From: JBBTCX01 sp964494205
Lineage (GTDB): Bacteria > Planctomycetota > Phycisphaerae > UBA1845
NCBI GenBank assembly: GCA_964494205.1
Contig: CAZBRD010000001.1
Span: 1 to 64,000, forward strand
Length of the DNA stretch: 64,000 nucleotides
Reading direction: 5' to 3'
The position numbers and the translations under genes are program-made. Below the pieces are notes generated by a model that saw only the letters and a list, made by a program, of their open reading frames with translations, was not told the DNA's origin and did not search any database. How positions within the stretch are numbered: the first letter of the stretch is position 1; each line of letters starts with the position of its first letter. This document shows, in pieces, positions 25,099 to 32,807 of the stretch.

Positions 25099-27030
25099 GT
25101 GAAACGAGACCGTAACCTAACAACTGTTGTGGTGCTGCTTCTGAATTGTGCTTACGTTAGTCAGGCACATGGGAACGGAGTCGGCTCGATTGTTGGTTGG
25201 GGCGATAACGTAATCACTGACCAATTGAACGCCAGGTTTACGGCGATTGACAGCAGTTGGCATAATCTTGCCCTAACCGCCGAAGGGTCTATCGTTGCTT
25301 GGGGCCAGAACAGTGCTGGTCAGTGTAATGTTCCCGCTCCCAATAAGGACTTCATTGCCATCTCCGCCGGTGAGAATCATAGCCTCGGCCTTAAGAGCGA
25401 TGGTTCTATTGTCGCCTGGGGTCTAAGCAACGCAGGGCAAATCGATATCCCCCCCCAAAACCATGGCTTCATCGCAATTTCAGCCGGTTCCAATCATAGC
25501 TTGGGCGTGAAGGCCGATGGTTCCGTCGTCGCATGGGGCTGCGGCCCCACTTTCAACTGGGGTCAATGCGAAGTTCTGATCATAGATGGGCCCGTTGTTG
25601 CAGTGGAAGCAGGCTCGAGACACAGCATTGCTCTGAAGGCCGATGGTTCTCTTGTTGCTTGGGGCTCGGATACATATGGCTTGACCGTCCCACCAGTCGG
25701 TTCGGACTTTGTCGCAATGACAGCAGGTTTTACCTACGACTTTGCGGTTCGCGCAGATGGGTCAATCGTTTCATGGGGCCAGGAAACAGTTGGTAAGACG
25801 GAAATTCCCACTCCCAATTCGGGCTACGTTTCTATCTCGACGAGCGGCAATCACACGGTTGCTTTACGAGCAGATGGAACTGTAGAGGCGTGGGGCAGTA
25901 GTTCAGAAGGTCAAATCGATATTCCTGTTCCCGACACTGATTTTGTTTCCGTTGCTGCCGGGCGCTTTCATTCATTAGCCTTAAAAGCTGACGGTTCCAT
26001 CGTCATGTGGGGATCTAATTCATTTGGCCAACTGAACATTCCTGACTCGAATATGGACTTCATTGCGATGGCCACTAATTCGAAGCATAGTTTAGCCCTC
26101 AAACTGAATGGATCGATTGTCTCCTGGGGATCCGACTATGATGGACAGACGACCATTCCCACCCCCAACTCGGAATTTATCGCTACGGCAGCAGGAGAGT
26201 ATCACAGTCTAGGTTTAAAGACTGACGGAACGATTACGGCGTGGGGATGCGAGAACTTTTTAACCGACTATGGCCAATGCGATGTCCCCGAACCAAACGC
26301 CGAATTCACTGCGGTTGCTGCCAACGGTTCACATAGTCTAGGCCTAAAAAATGACGGCTCAATTGTCGCCTGGGGCGTCAACAGCCAAGGACAACTGAAT
26401 GTTCCAATGCCAAATTCTGATTTTGTTGCGATCAGCAAGGGTTTCATGCACAGCTTGGGCCTCAAGGCTGACGGGGCCATTGTCGCATGGGGATCGAATA
26501 GCTTTCAACAATTAGATGTTCCGGCTCCGAATACAGACTTCGTTGCAGTTGCAGCCGGTCGCTTTCACAGTCTAGGCCTCAAGAATGATGGGACGGTCGC
26601 CACTTGGGGATGCATCGAAATGAATGGGCATGGAGCTTGCGGCCTTCCGGAGCCTAACGCTGGTTTTGTCGCAATCGCTTCGGGCTGGTTTCACAATGTC
26701 GGACTAAAGAGCGATGGATCGGTGGTTGTGTGGGGTGAGGAATATTACGGGGCCAGTATTTCGCCGGTGCAGAACAGCAGATTTATTAGTGTCGCCGCCG
26801 GGGGATACCACACTTTGGGCCTGAGGGCGCGTTTCGGAGACTTCGACGCCGATAGCGACGTTGATCAATCAGATGCCGGAATTCAACTCAATGACTTTCT
26901 TGGACCAGAATTGCAGCCAAACATAGGCAATCTCACCCGTCTTGATGATGACCTCGATTACGACATCGACTTGTACGACTTTGCAGCGATGCAACGCGAG
27001 TTCTCGGGTTGTCTGAATGCCTGCAACTAG
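25099..27030 (+). CDS. Secreted RCC1-repeat protein with dockerin-like tail
   Basis: 643 residues from a GTG with CGGAGG six bases upstream. A signal peptide is followed by 14 repeats of about 38-42 residues with the pattern (S/T)IVAWGxNxxGQ, PxPNxDF, AxAAGxxHSLGLKxDG, a bacterial RCC1-like unit. Fourteen repeats equal two seven-bladed propellers. The C-terminus has two calcium-loop-like segments, DFDADSDVDQSD and DDDLDYDIDLYD, as in dockerin-like tails of planctomycete exported proteins. Function is unknown; RCC1 propellers mediate protein binding. It lies opposite smpB, convergent. Confidence 0.88.
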   Translation: MKRDRNLTTVVVLLLNCAYVSQAHGNGVGSIVGWGDNVITDQLNARFTAIDSSWHNLALTAEGSIVAWGQNSAGQCNVPAPNKDFIAISAGENHSLGLKSDGSIVAWGLSNAGQIDIPPQNHGFIAISAGSNHSLGVKADGSVVAWGCGPTFNWGQCEVLIIDGPVVAVEAGSRHSIALKADGSLVAWGSDTYGLTVPPVGSDFVAMTAGFTYDFAVRADGSIVSWGQETVGKTEIPTPNSGYVSISTSGNHTVALRADGTVEAWGSSSEGQIDIPVPDTDFVSVAAGRFHSLALKADGSIVMWGSNSFGQLNIPDSNMDFIAMATNSKHSLALKLNGSIVSWGSDYDGQTTIPTPNSEFIATAAGEYHSLGLKTDGTITAWGCENFLTDYGQCDVPEPNAEFTAVAANGSHSLGLKNDGSIVAWGVNSQGQLNVPMPNSDFVAISKGFMHSLGLKADGAIVAWGSNSFQQLDVPAPNTDFVAVAAGRFHSLGLKNDGTVATWGCIEMNGHGACGLPEPNAGFVAIASGWFHNVGLKSDGSVVVWGEEYYGASISPVQNSRFISVAAGGYHTLGLRARFGDFDADSDVDQSDAGIQLNDFLGPELQPNIGNLTRLDDDLDYDIDLYDFAAMQREFSGCLNACN

Positions 27031-27095
27031 TTTCCGCGTCATTGCAGGGCGTAATATGGGGTATTTCCTCTCTTCACAAAGGGCATTGAAATCGC

Positions 27096-27111
27096 GCGGA
27101 CGAAAGTCCGC
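27096..27111. terminator. GCGGAC-GAAA-GTCCGC hairpin
   Basis: A perfect 6-bp stem closed by a GAAA tetraloop in the 88-base gap between the convergent RCC1-like and smpB genes. No T-run; terminator or RNA-end stabiliser is tentative. Confidence 0.45.
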
Positions 27112-27118
27112 TGCAAGT

Positions 27119-27592
27119 TCATATCCCTCCTCGCCTCGTCGCTCGTTCCATTTCCCGCTTGTCCTCCCGTTCCTTCAGCGATTGCCGCTTGTCTGAGTGC
27201 GTCTTTCCCTTGGCCAGGGCGATGGTCACCTTGGCGATGCCTCGTTCGTTGAAGAAGATCCGCAGGGGCACCAGCGTCAGCCCCTTCTGCTCGACTTTGG
27301 GGGCCAGCTTTCCGATTTCAACCGCTTTCGCAAGCAATTTCCGCTTCCGGGTAGGGTCGTGGTTCATCCCGGCCCCGTGGACGTATTGGGAGATATGACA
27401 CCCGATCAGCCACAGCTCATTTCCATCCAGCCGGGCGTATGATTCGTCCAGCGAGACGGCCTTTTCCCGCAGGGCTTTGACCTCAGTCCCCACCAGCACC
27501 ATGCCGCAGTGAATTTTCTCGATGATTTCGTACCGGAACCCTGCTTTCTTATTGGAGCATACCGTCTGGTCCGTTTCCTTCGCTTTTCCCAT
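27119..27592 (-). CDS. smpB: SsrA-binding protein SmpB
   Basis: 157 residues. SmpB carries tmRNA to stalled ribosomes. Recognisable blocks: NKKAGFRYEIIEKIHCGMVL near 14-33, GTEVKALREKAVSLDESYAR, GCHISQYVHGAGMNHDPTRKRKLL near 64-87, LTLVPLRIFFNERGIAKV, and the C-terminal KGKTHSDKRQSLKERE basic tail. Length is normal. No ssrA gene is visible next to it. Confidence 0.96.
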   Translation of the reverse strand: MGKAKETDQTVCSNKKAGFRYEIIEKIHCGMVLVGTEVKALREKAVSLDESYARLDGNELWLIGCHISQYVHGAGMNHDPTRKRKLLAKAVEIGKLAPKVEQKGLTLVPLRIFFNERGIAKVTIALAKGKTHSDKRQSLKEREDKREMERATRRGGI

Positions 27593-27714
27593 AAACTACG
27601 ACCGGATAAGATGATAAAATCACGAAAGACAGGTGTTTGGCTGGATGTTCCTGGCCTTCCCGAGCCGATTGTATAAGGGGAAGGTTGTGACGCAACAGAC
27701 ACCCGTTTTCACGG

Positions 27715-27720
27715 TATAAT
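27715..27720 (+). promoter_or_regulatory. TATAAT -10-like hexamer before the sigma-factor gene
   Basis: A perfect TATAAT overlaps the first in-frame ATG (27719). If used as a -10 element, transcription would begin near 27727, after that ATG. No good -35 lies at 16-18 bases, so it may be an extended or activator-dependent promoter. Confidence 0.45.
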
Positions 27721-27745
27721 GAAGAGTGGGGAGGTAGGTGCGCGC

Positions 27746-28360
27746 GTGAATCCAACGAAAGAGAAGCAAACTCGGAAAGCGGAAGAGCGGCTTGTTCTCA
27801 AAGCCCAGCGCGGCGATAGCGGCGCCATCCGTGAATTGATCGATCTTCACAAGGATCGTCTCTTCGCCTTCGTTTATCGGATGGTGCGCAATCACCACGA
27901 CACCGAAGAGATCTGCCAGGACGCTCTCCTGAAGGCTTTCGCCTCGCTCGACACCTTCAAAACTGAATTTCGTTTCAGCACGTGGCTGTTCACCATCGGT
28001 TATCGCGTCTGCCTGAATCGCCTGCGTCGCAAGCAGGAAGTGGTGGGCGACCTCGACGTCACGCCCATCGAAGACTCGCATGATAACGAGCCGTTCGTCC
28101 TGGAATCTGAGGACGCGTCTCGTCTGCGCGACATTGTCTGGTCAGCCGTAGAAGAATTGAGTCCGCCGCAGCGAGCCACCGTGCTCCTGTTTTATCGCCA
28201 CGAGATGGGGTGCCACGAGATAGCACAGGTTCTCGAACTCCCTGTAGCTACCGTGAAAAGCCATTTGCACCGTGCCCGTGGCCGGTTGAAGGATATGCTG
28301 GCCCCGCTGGATGAAAATAATCTTGAAACATACCGCAATCGCATCGCCAGTGTCGGGTAG
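27746..28360 (+). CDS. ECF-type RNA polymerase sigma factor
   Basis: 204 residues from GTG 27746, which follows GGGGAGG by 11 bases. The ATG at 27719 overlaps a TATAAT hexamer and has no ribosome binding site, so the GTG is preferred. Region 2: DLHKDRLFAFVYRMVRNHHDTEEICQDALLKAF, shown in parts as FVYRMVRNHHDTEEI and QDALLKAF. Region 4: SPPQRATVLLFYRHEMGC, then IAQVLELPVATVKSHLHRAR with the helix-turn-helix. It should recruit core polymerase to an envelope-response regulon. A zinc-finger anti-sigma gene follows 65 bases downstream. Confidence 0.9.
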   Translation: MNPTKEKQTRKAEERLVLKAQRGDSGAIRELIDLHKDRLFAFVYRMVRNHHDTEEICQDALLKAFASLDTFKTEFRFSTWLFTIGYRVCLNRLRRKQEVVGDLDVTPIEDSHDNEPFVLESEDASRLRDIVWSAVEELSPPQRATVLLFYRHEMGCHEIAQVLELPVATVKSHLHRARGRLKDMLAPLDENNLETYRNRIASVG

Positions 28361-28425
28361 AAGGAAATGAAACGCGAGCCGCATGGGGCGGTTCGGTCAC
28401 TAGATGCGAAAGTAGAATCTCAATC

Positions 28426-29112
28426 ATGGATTGCACACAGGCACGACAACTCTTCGACGCATACCTCGATGGCGAGCTGACCGGTTCGCTAAGGACCGAG
28501 CTCGGTGCTCATCGTCTGCGTTGTGCCGATTGTCGCCGCGAGTTGGCCCTTCTCGAAGTGACGGGCCACATCATTACATCAGACCGCGCCTCAGAGAGCT
28601 TGAGCGACGGCTTCACCGATCGCCTGCTCGCCTGCATGCCGCAGCGGCGCACGAATTGGTACGTGCGTTATCGCCGTGCGCTGTACGTGGCTACGCCGCT
28701 CGCTGCCGCCGCTTTGATTGCGATTGCGTTTTCCGGCACTTGGCGGAATCCCGCGAATGAAAATCATGTGGCCGGTCAAATTGTCGAAGCCAATCAGGAC
28801 CTGCTGGATAAATGGGCCGACGAAGATGAAGGGGCAACAACCGGGACCAACAACGCATCACCAGCGGATGCACGGGCGGCCGAGTTGGACAAGCTCTTTG
28901 GTCAGATGAAGGAAAACATCGAAATCAAGAAGGAAGCAGGGGAGTCGGTCCAGCGCTTCTTCAACCTGAGCGTCATTCAACTGCTCGACATCGTGAACCA
29001 ACCGCAGCCCGTCGAAACTCCGGCAGCCACCCCCCTCTCCGACGACTCCGAGTCCGCCGAAGAGCAGGATGACGAATCAACAGATGGCGATGATGCCGTC
29101 GAAGATTTGTAA
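28426..29112 (+). CDS. Zinc-finger anti-sigma factor
   Basis: 228 residues. The N-terminus has the zinc-binding anti-sigma domain: Cys3, then HRLRCADC (His29, Cys33, Cys36; HxxxCxxC). A single membrane segment lies at about 88-104 (YVATPLAAAALIAIAF). The periplasmic part is acidic and ends SAEEQDDESTDGDDAVEDL. It should hold the upstream sigma factor at the inner membrane until released, perhaps by proteolysis. The order sigma, anti-sigma, exported PDZ protein suggests one operon. Confidence 0.88.
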   Translation: MDCTQARQLFDAYLDGELTGSLRTELGAHRLRCADCRRELALLEVTGHIITSDRASESLSDGFTDRLLACMPQRRTNWYVRYRRALYVATPLAAAALIAIAFSGTWRNPANENHVAGQIVEANQDLLDKWADEDEGATTGTNNASPADARAAELDKLFGQMKENIEIKKEAGESVQRFFNLSVIQLLDIVNQPQPVETPAATPLSDDSESAEEQDDESTDGDDAVEDL

Positions 29113-29190
29113 ACTCACCCGAGTCCGCTTTTCGATTACAATATCCCCCAAGCTGGATCGCATGCCGACATCGGGCGATCTTTTATTGTC

Positions 29191-31311
29191 ATGACGACTG
29201 CTGCACGCCATCTTGTTTTTTCGCGCCGACCCAAGACCGCGCACCTGTGCGCCGTCGCAGCCGTCTTCATTCTTGTCATTGCGACGGGTCGATTTGCGTT
29301 CTCGCAGGAAGCGAAGACGCCACCCAAGTCGTCTTCATCGCTCGCTCGCTTCGTTCCTGCATCTGCCCGACTCTATGTCAACGTTCGCAAGCTGGCTGAC
29401 GTCGATCGGGCCATCAACCGCGCTCACGCATGGCGCTTCCTTCCGGTGTTGTTCGGCACGTCCGTTTCGTCCGACACACCCGTCGATCTTCGCCAGGCGG
29501 TCAGTCGATTCCTTGGCGACAAGAGTTCCATCAACATCGACGATCTGATGCGCACGGAAATCGGCATCGTGATCGACTCCTGGCCAAACCTCGAACGTGC
29601 CGTCTGGATCGCTCGCGTCGCCGACGAAGCGACCCTCGATCGCTGGTTCCCCAAGAACAAGCGCGTCGAGGGCAAACAGCCGAACGGCCTGCGGTTCCTT
29701 CGCTCCGAGGAGGGTGTTGTGGCTGCGTATCGCGACGGTGTGATCATCATGTCGCGCCACACAGGTCGCCCGTCGTTGTTCCGCGATGCAGTCTCGCTCA
29801 TGTCCGGCCAACGAGGAGATTCACTCGAAAGTCATCGCGAGTATCAAAGCATGCTCGCCTACATGCCGCAGCGCGAGCTATCCACCATTTATTGGTCGGG
29901 GCTGAAGGAATCCGGCGAGCCGGACAATCAGCTGAACCTGATTCCCGGTGCAAGTCGCGCCGTCATTCGCATGTTTGAAGGTGATGGCCGAATCGAGTTG
30001 GCTGTCCGCGCGACGCGAATCGAATCATTGAAGCAGGACGAAGTATCGCCCGATGCGGTCGAGAAACTGGTACGACTGCCACAGACAACCATTTTCGCAG
30101 CCTGTTCGCGCATCGACCTTGCAAAGACATTTGCCCAGGCGAGCGACGCAACCGCCGGCGGCTGGCAGAAGTACATTGTCCTGCTCGATAGTATTCTTGC
30201 GCCAGCCACCACAACAACGGAACTCTTCAAGCAACTCGGACCTCACGCGATCGTCGCGTGGGAGCCGGACTTGCGCCCCAATCACTCGACACCGCAGGCG
30301 GCCTTGATGATTCAATGTCAGGACACCCGGGCCGTGAGTGACGCGATTGACAAATCCGTCGCCAATGCGTTGAAGCTCGTGTCAGCCATGACTCCCGCAG
30401 GACCTGATCAGTTGGCGGTTTCCGAAACCAATCGGTTGGGGGTCACGATTCACAGCGTTCCACTTTCGTCGATCGCCGACGAAGCCAACGGCCCCATCTT
30501 CAGCCTGCTCGGCGGCGCGGAACCGGCGTGGGCGATCTGGGATCAATGGCTGATCGTTGCGGTGCATCGCGAACAAATTGAACGAATCATAGACTCGCAT
30601 TACGGCCTGATTCCGTCATTGACCGCGTTGCCCGACGTTCTCTCCATGTACAAAGAGCGGGCGGACAGGGCGGCGGTGTCCATCATTCAACCCGGCCTGG
30701 TGGCTGACGTCGTCGATGAGTGGCTCAAGAGTTATGAAGTGGGCGCTGCGTCTTTGCTCGATCCAGCAGTCTGGTCGTCGGCGACGAGACACGAACAATC
30801 TACAGCCGGGCAATTGGGAATCGGCATGAAGGCCAATCAGCGACCGGGCATGGTGGTTGTTGCTCGCGTTTATCCCGAATCGACTGCGGCCGATCTGCTC
30901 GAACCCGGCGACCACATCATCGGAATCGATGGTCATTTGCTGGCCATGAGTGGTCCCAACGTAGATCTTCGCCGCCGCTGGTTGGCGAGCACGGCTGAAC
31001 CGGGTCCCACGCTACGAATCATCCGCGGCGACGAAACAAAGGAAGTGGTTGTTAAGAAAACGAAGACGGAGGGCGTGCTGCCGCAATTGGCGATGAAGCC
31101 CACAGCCGCGTTGCGGGAACTGTCCGAAATCGGCCACACGTTGCAACTGACCAACTTCGCCCTCAACGCGACCGACGATCGACACTATTCAGCCAAGCTC
31201 TCGCTGCGCTTCGCTCCACCACCCACAACGGACAACGCAGCCACCGTGGGCACACAACCATCAGCCAAGCCCAATCCCCCGGCCAAACAGGATCGACCCA
31301 CCAACGAATAG
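29191..31311 (+). CDS. Exported DUF3352-like protein with PDZ domain
   Basis: 706 residues. An N-terminal membrane/signal segment (LCAVAAVFILVIATGRFAF) precedes a long alpha/beta region opening with FVPASARLYVNVRKLADV, the pattern of DUF3352-like planctomycete proteins. A PDZ domain lies near residues 545-625: GQLGIGMKANQRPGMVVV, YPESTAADLLEPGDHIIGID. The C-terminus is Pro/Lys-rich and disordered. It follows the sigma/anti-sigma pair by 78 bases, so it may sense or transduce an envelope signal, possibly by binding C-terminal peptides. That role is inferred. Confidence 0.75.
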   Translation: MTTAARHLVFSRRPKTAHLCAVAAVFILVIATGRFAFSQEAKTPPKSSSSLARFVPASARLYVNVRKLADVDRAINRAHAWRFLPVLFGTSVSSDTPVDLRQAVSRFLGDKSSINIDDLMRTEIGIVIDSWPNLERAVWIARVADEATLDRWFPKNKRVEGKQPNGLRFLRSEEGVVAAYRDGVIIMSRHTGRPSLFRDAVSLMSGQRGDSLESHREYQSMLAYMPQRELSTIYWSGLKESGEPDNQLNLIPGASRAVIRMFEGDGRIELAVRATRIESLKQDEVSPDAVEKLVRLPQTTIFAACSRIDLAKTFAQASDATAGGWQKYIVLLDSILAPATTTTELFKQLGPHAIVAWEPDLRPNHSTPQAALMIQCQDTRAVSDAIDKSVANALKLVSAMTPAGPDQLAVSETNRLGVTIHSVPLSSIADEANGPIFSLLGGAEPAWAIWDQWLIVAVHREQIERIIDSHYGLIPSLTALPDVLSMYKERADRAAVSIIQPGLVADVVDEWLKSYEVGAASLLDPAVWSSATRHEQSTAGQLGIGMKANQRPGMVVVARVYPESTAADLLEPGDHIIGIDGHLLAMSGPNVDLRRRWLASTAEPGPTLRIIRGDETKEVVVKKTKTEGVLPQLAMKPTAALRELSEIGHTLQLTNFALNATDDRHYSAKLSLRFAPPPTTDNAATVGTQPSAKPNPPAKQDRPTNE

Positions 31312-31313
31312 CG

Positions 31314-31333
31314 TAGTGCCATATTGTGGCACT
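31314..31333. repeat. TGGCAC palindrome, copy 4
   Basis: TAGTGCCATATTGTGGCACT: GTGCCA pairs with TGGCAC. It sits exactly between the convergent PDZ-protein and acetyltransferase genes. Confidence 0.6.
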
Positions 31334-31370
31334 CATTGTCGCCAGGGCCCCAGCGGTCGATCGAACGCTA

Positions 31371-31823
31371 TCACAGCTTTTTCTTGAAATGCACGAGGTG
31401 GCCCGTTTCGATGTATCCGATCGATCGGTGTGCTACCCGGCTGATGTCGTTATGCGCATGGGCATCGGATGCCGCCTCTTCGCATCCTTTTTCTCTCATC
31501 CAATCTTCAGCCGCATCGATCAACCGTCGCCCCACACCGGTCCGTCTAAAGTCGGGATCGACATACCACCCTTCGACATAGCCCACTGGCCGCGTCTCGC
31601 ATCCGATTGCATGAGGATGAATGGATACCTCGACAAAACCGGCGAGCCGTCCGCCCCCAACGTCGGCCACGAACACGGGCTGATTGACATGATCCGCAAG
31701 GATGTCGGTCAATTCTGAATCGAGCGTTCGGGTGTCCGTCTCCGGCCAAAGCGCCAGGCGCATCCGCATCCATTCGGCACGATCCCGTGCTTCAACCCGG
31801 CGAATGATCGGATCACTACTCAT
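31371..31823 (-). CDS. AAC(6')-like GNAT acetyltransferase
   Basis: 150 residues. The GNAT acetyl-CoA loop is VDPDFRRTGVGRRLID near 90-105. The surrounding text, PVGYVEGWYVDPDFRR, KGCEEAASDAHAHNDIS and HRSIGYIETGHLVHFKKKL, closely follows the aminoglycoside 6'-N-acetyltransferase type I branch. Environmental homologues may act on other amines, so resistance is not implied. The gene begins 12 bases after the trmB stop, with GAGCG upstream of ATG 31823; a TTG at 31833-31835 is also possible. Confidence 0.85.
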   Translation of the reverse strand: MSSDPIIRRVEARDRAEWMRMRLALWPETDTRTLDSELTDILADHVNQPVFVADVGGGRLAGFVEVSIHPHAIGCETRPVGYVEGWYVDPDFRRTGVGRRLIDAAEDWMREKGCEEAASDAHAHNDISRVAHRSIGYIETGHLVHFKKKL

Positions 31824-31835
31824 CCGCTCGCTCAA

Positions 31836-32444
31836 TCACATTCGCATATACGCCGTGCGATAGATCGCTCGACCCTCGCGCGCGTACTTGATCTCGAAGT
31901 TCGTGCCCGACCACGTCGCGTCCGGCTGGCACGTCGCAGACTCCCATGGAATCTCGCGCAACTCCCCGCGCCGACCCAGCACCGCACGCATCTGCACGAA
32001 ATACTCCTCGTGGTCGGACTGAATCAACCACTCCGCTCCCAATCTCAACGCGCGGACAGCCATGGCCGCGAAATCATCTTGAACCAATCGTCGCTTGTGG
32101 TGTCGTTTTTTCGGCCATGGGTCGGGGTGGTAAAGGTGCAACGCCGACAGGCAGTCCGGCACCAGTTGTTGCATCACAAAGATCTTCGCATCCGTCCGCA
32201 TGACCCGAACGTTGGACAAACCCCAGCGGGCCATGCGGTCAGCCGCGAATCGATAGAACTCGTTCGCCCATTCGATGCCCAGGAATCGCCGATCAGGGTT
32301 CGCTTTCGCCCGGTTCAGCAGAAACCCGCCCTTGCCGCAGCCAATCTCCAGCTCGAATGGCCCATCGCCCTCAAACCATGTGCGGGGATCGACCACTTCG
32401 CCTTCGACCGGCGGCGAAACCGCTATGTCCTCCATCGTTGGCAT
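31836..32444 (-). CDS. trmB: tRNA (guanine-N7)-methyltransferase
   Basis: 202 residues. TrmB forms m7G46 in tRNA. The SAM-binding motif is ELEIGCGKGGFLL near 32-44, then FLGIEWANEFYRF and the catalytic HLYHPDPWPKKRHHKRRLV near 121-139, ending with a SDHEEYF segment. The Asp in DPWPKKRH is the conserved catalytic residue. The acetyltransferase gene follows closely on the same strand. Confidence 0.95.
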   Translation of the reverse strand: MPTMEDIAVSPPVEGEVVDPRTWFEGDGPFELEIGCGKGGFLLNRAKANPDRRFLGIEWANEFYRFAADRMARWGLSNVRVMRTDAKIFVMQQLVPDCLSALHLYHPDPWPKKRHHKRRLVQDDFAAMAVRALRLGAEWLIQSDHEEYFVQMRAVLGRRGELREIPWESATCQPDATWSGTNFEIKYAREGRAIYRTAYMRM

Positions 32445-32509
32445 GGGCCTATCGTCGCGAAACCACGACTTCGATTCAAGCGCACCCGGCTAAGCTTGCT
32501 GCGCCAGTA

Positions 32510-32533
32510 GGTGCGAGAAAGGATTCTCGCACC
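32510..32533. repeat. GAGAATCCTTTCTC palindrome, copy 2
   Basis: GGTGCGAGAA and TTCTCGCACC form a perfect 10-bp stem around AGGA. Read on the other strand it matches the element at 5296-5319 except for the mirrored A/T pair in the stem. Confidence 0.85.
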
Positions 32534-32552
32534 AGCATGTAAGTTGGTGAAC

Positions 32553-32578
32553 CGCTGTGCCGAGAATCCATCCTCGGT
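32553..32578. repeat. CGCTGTGC(C/T)GAGAA repeat, copy 1
   Basis: CGCTGTGCCGAGAATCCATC then CTCGGT; CCGAG pairs with CTCGG. A direct copy with a few changes is at 32669-32694, so the two bracket the large hairpin at 32581-32658. Confidence 0.7.
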
Positions 32579-32580
32579 GT

Positions 32581-32658
32581 GTGGCATGGCCAAGCCCAGC
32601 GCCGCCATGCACGCGAATCCATGCCGGCGCCTGGATAAGCCGGGCTTTGGCATGCCAC
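32581..32658. repeat. 78-base long hairpin related to the GGTGGCA family
   Basis: Left arm GTGGCATGGCCAAGCCC (32581-32597), right arm GGGCTTTGGCATGCCAC (32642-32658), with two mismatches. Inside lies a second stem, GCGCCGCCATG and CATGCCGGCGC. The arms resemble the GGTGGCAYGGTCAAGC repeat, suggesting an expanded member of that family. Confidence 0.75.
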
Positions 32659-32668
32659 CCAATCCCAT

Positions 32669-32694
32669 CGCTGTGCTGAGAAACCATTCTCGGT
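32669..32694. repeat. CGCTGTGC(C/T)GAGAA repeat, copy 2
   Basis: CGCTGTGCTGAGAAACCATT then CTCGGT; GAGAA pairs with TTCTC around ACCA. Confidence 0.7.
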
Positions 32695-32807
32695 ACCCGA
32701 AACTCATCCCATCTCTCCATTTGGCCAGCCAGTCGCGATCAGATATACTGCGTCGAGAGCGGTCAAGAGGGACCAATTCGATCGGCAAAGTTTCGCAAGG
32801 CTGACGC

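Larger units (their letters stand above)
32445..32807. other. Repeat-rich intergenic region
   Basis: 363 bases between the divergent trmB and YggS genes, occupied by four palindromic elements in a row (32510-32533, 32553-32578, 32581-32658, 32669-32694). No gene is supported; the frames that cross it simply read through the repeats. Confidence 0.6.

Noticed and set aside
27031..27118. A tmRNA (ssrA) gene next to smpB.
   Set aside because: The gap is too short and no tRNA-like ends are visible; flanking regions also show none.
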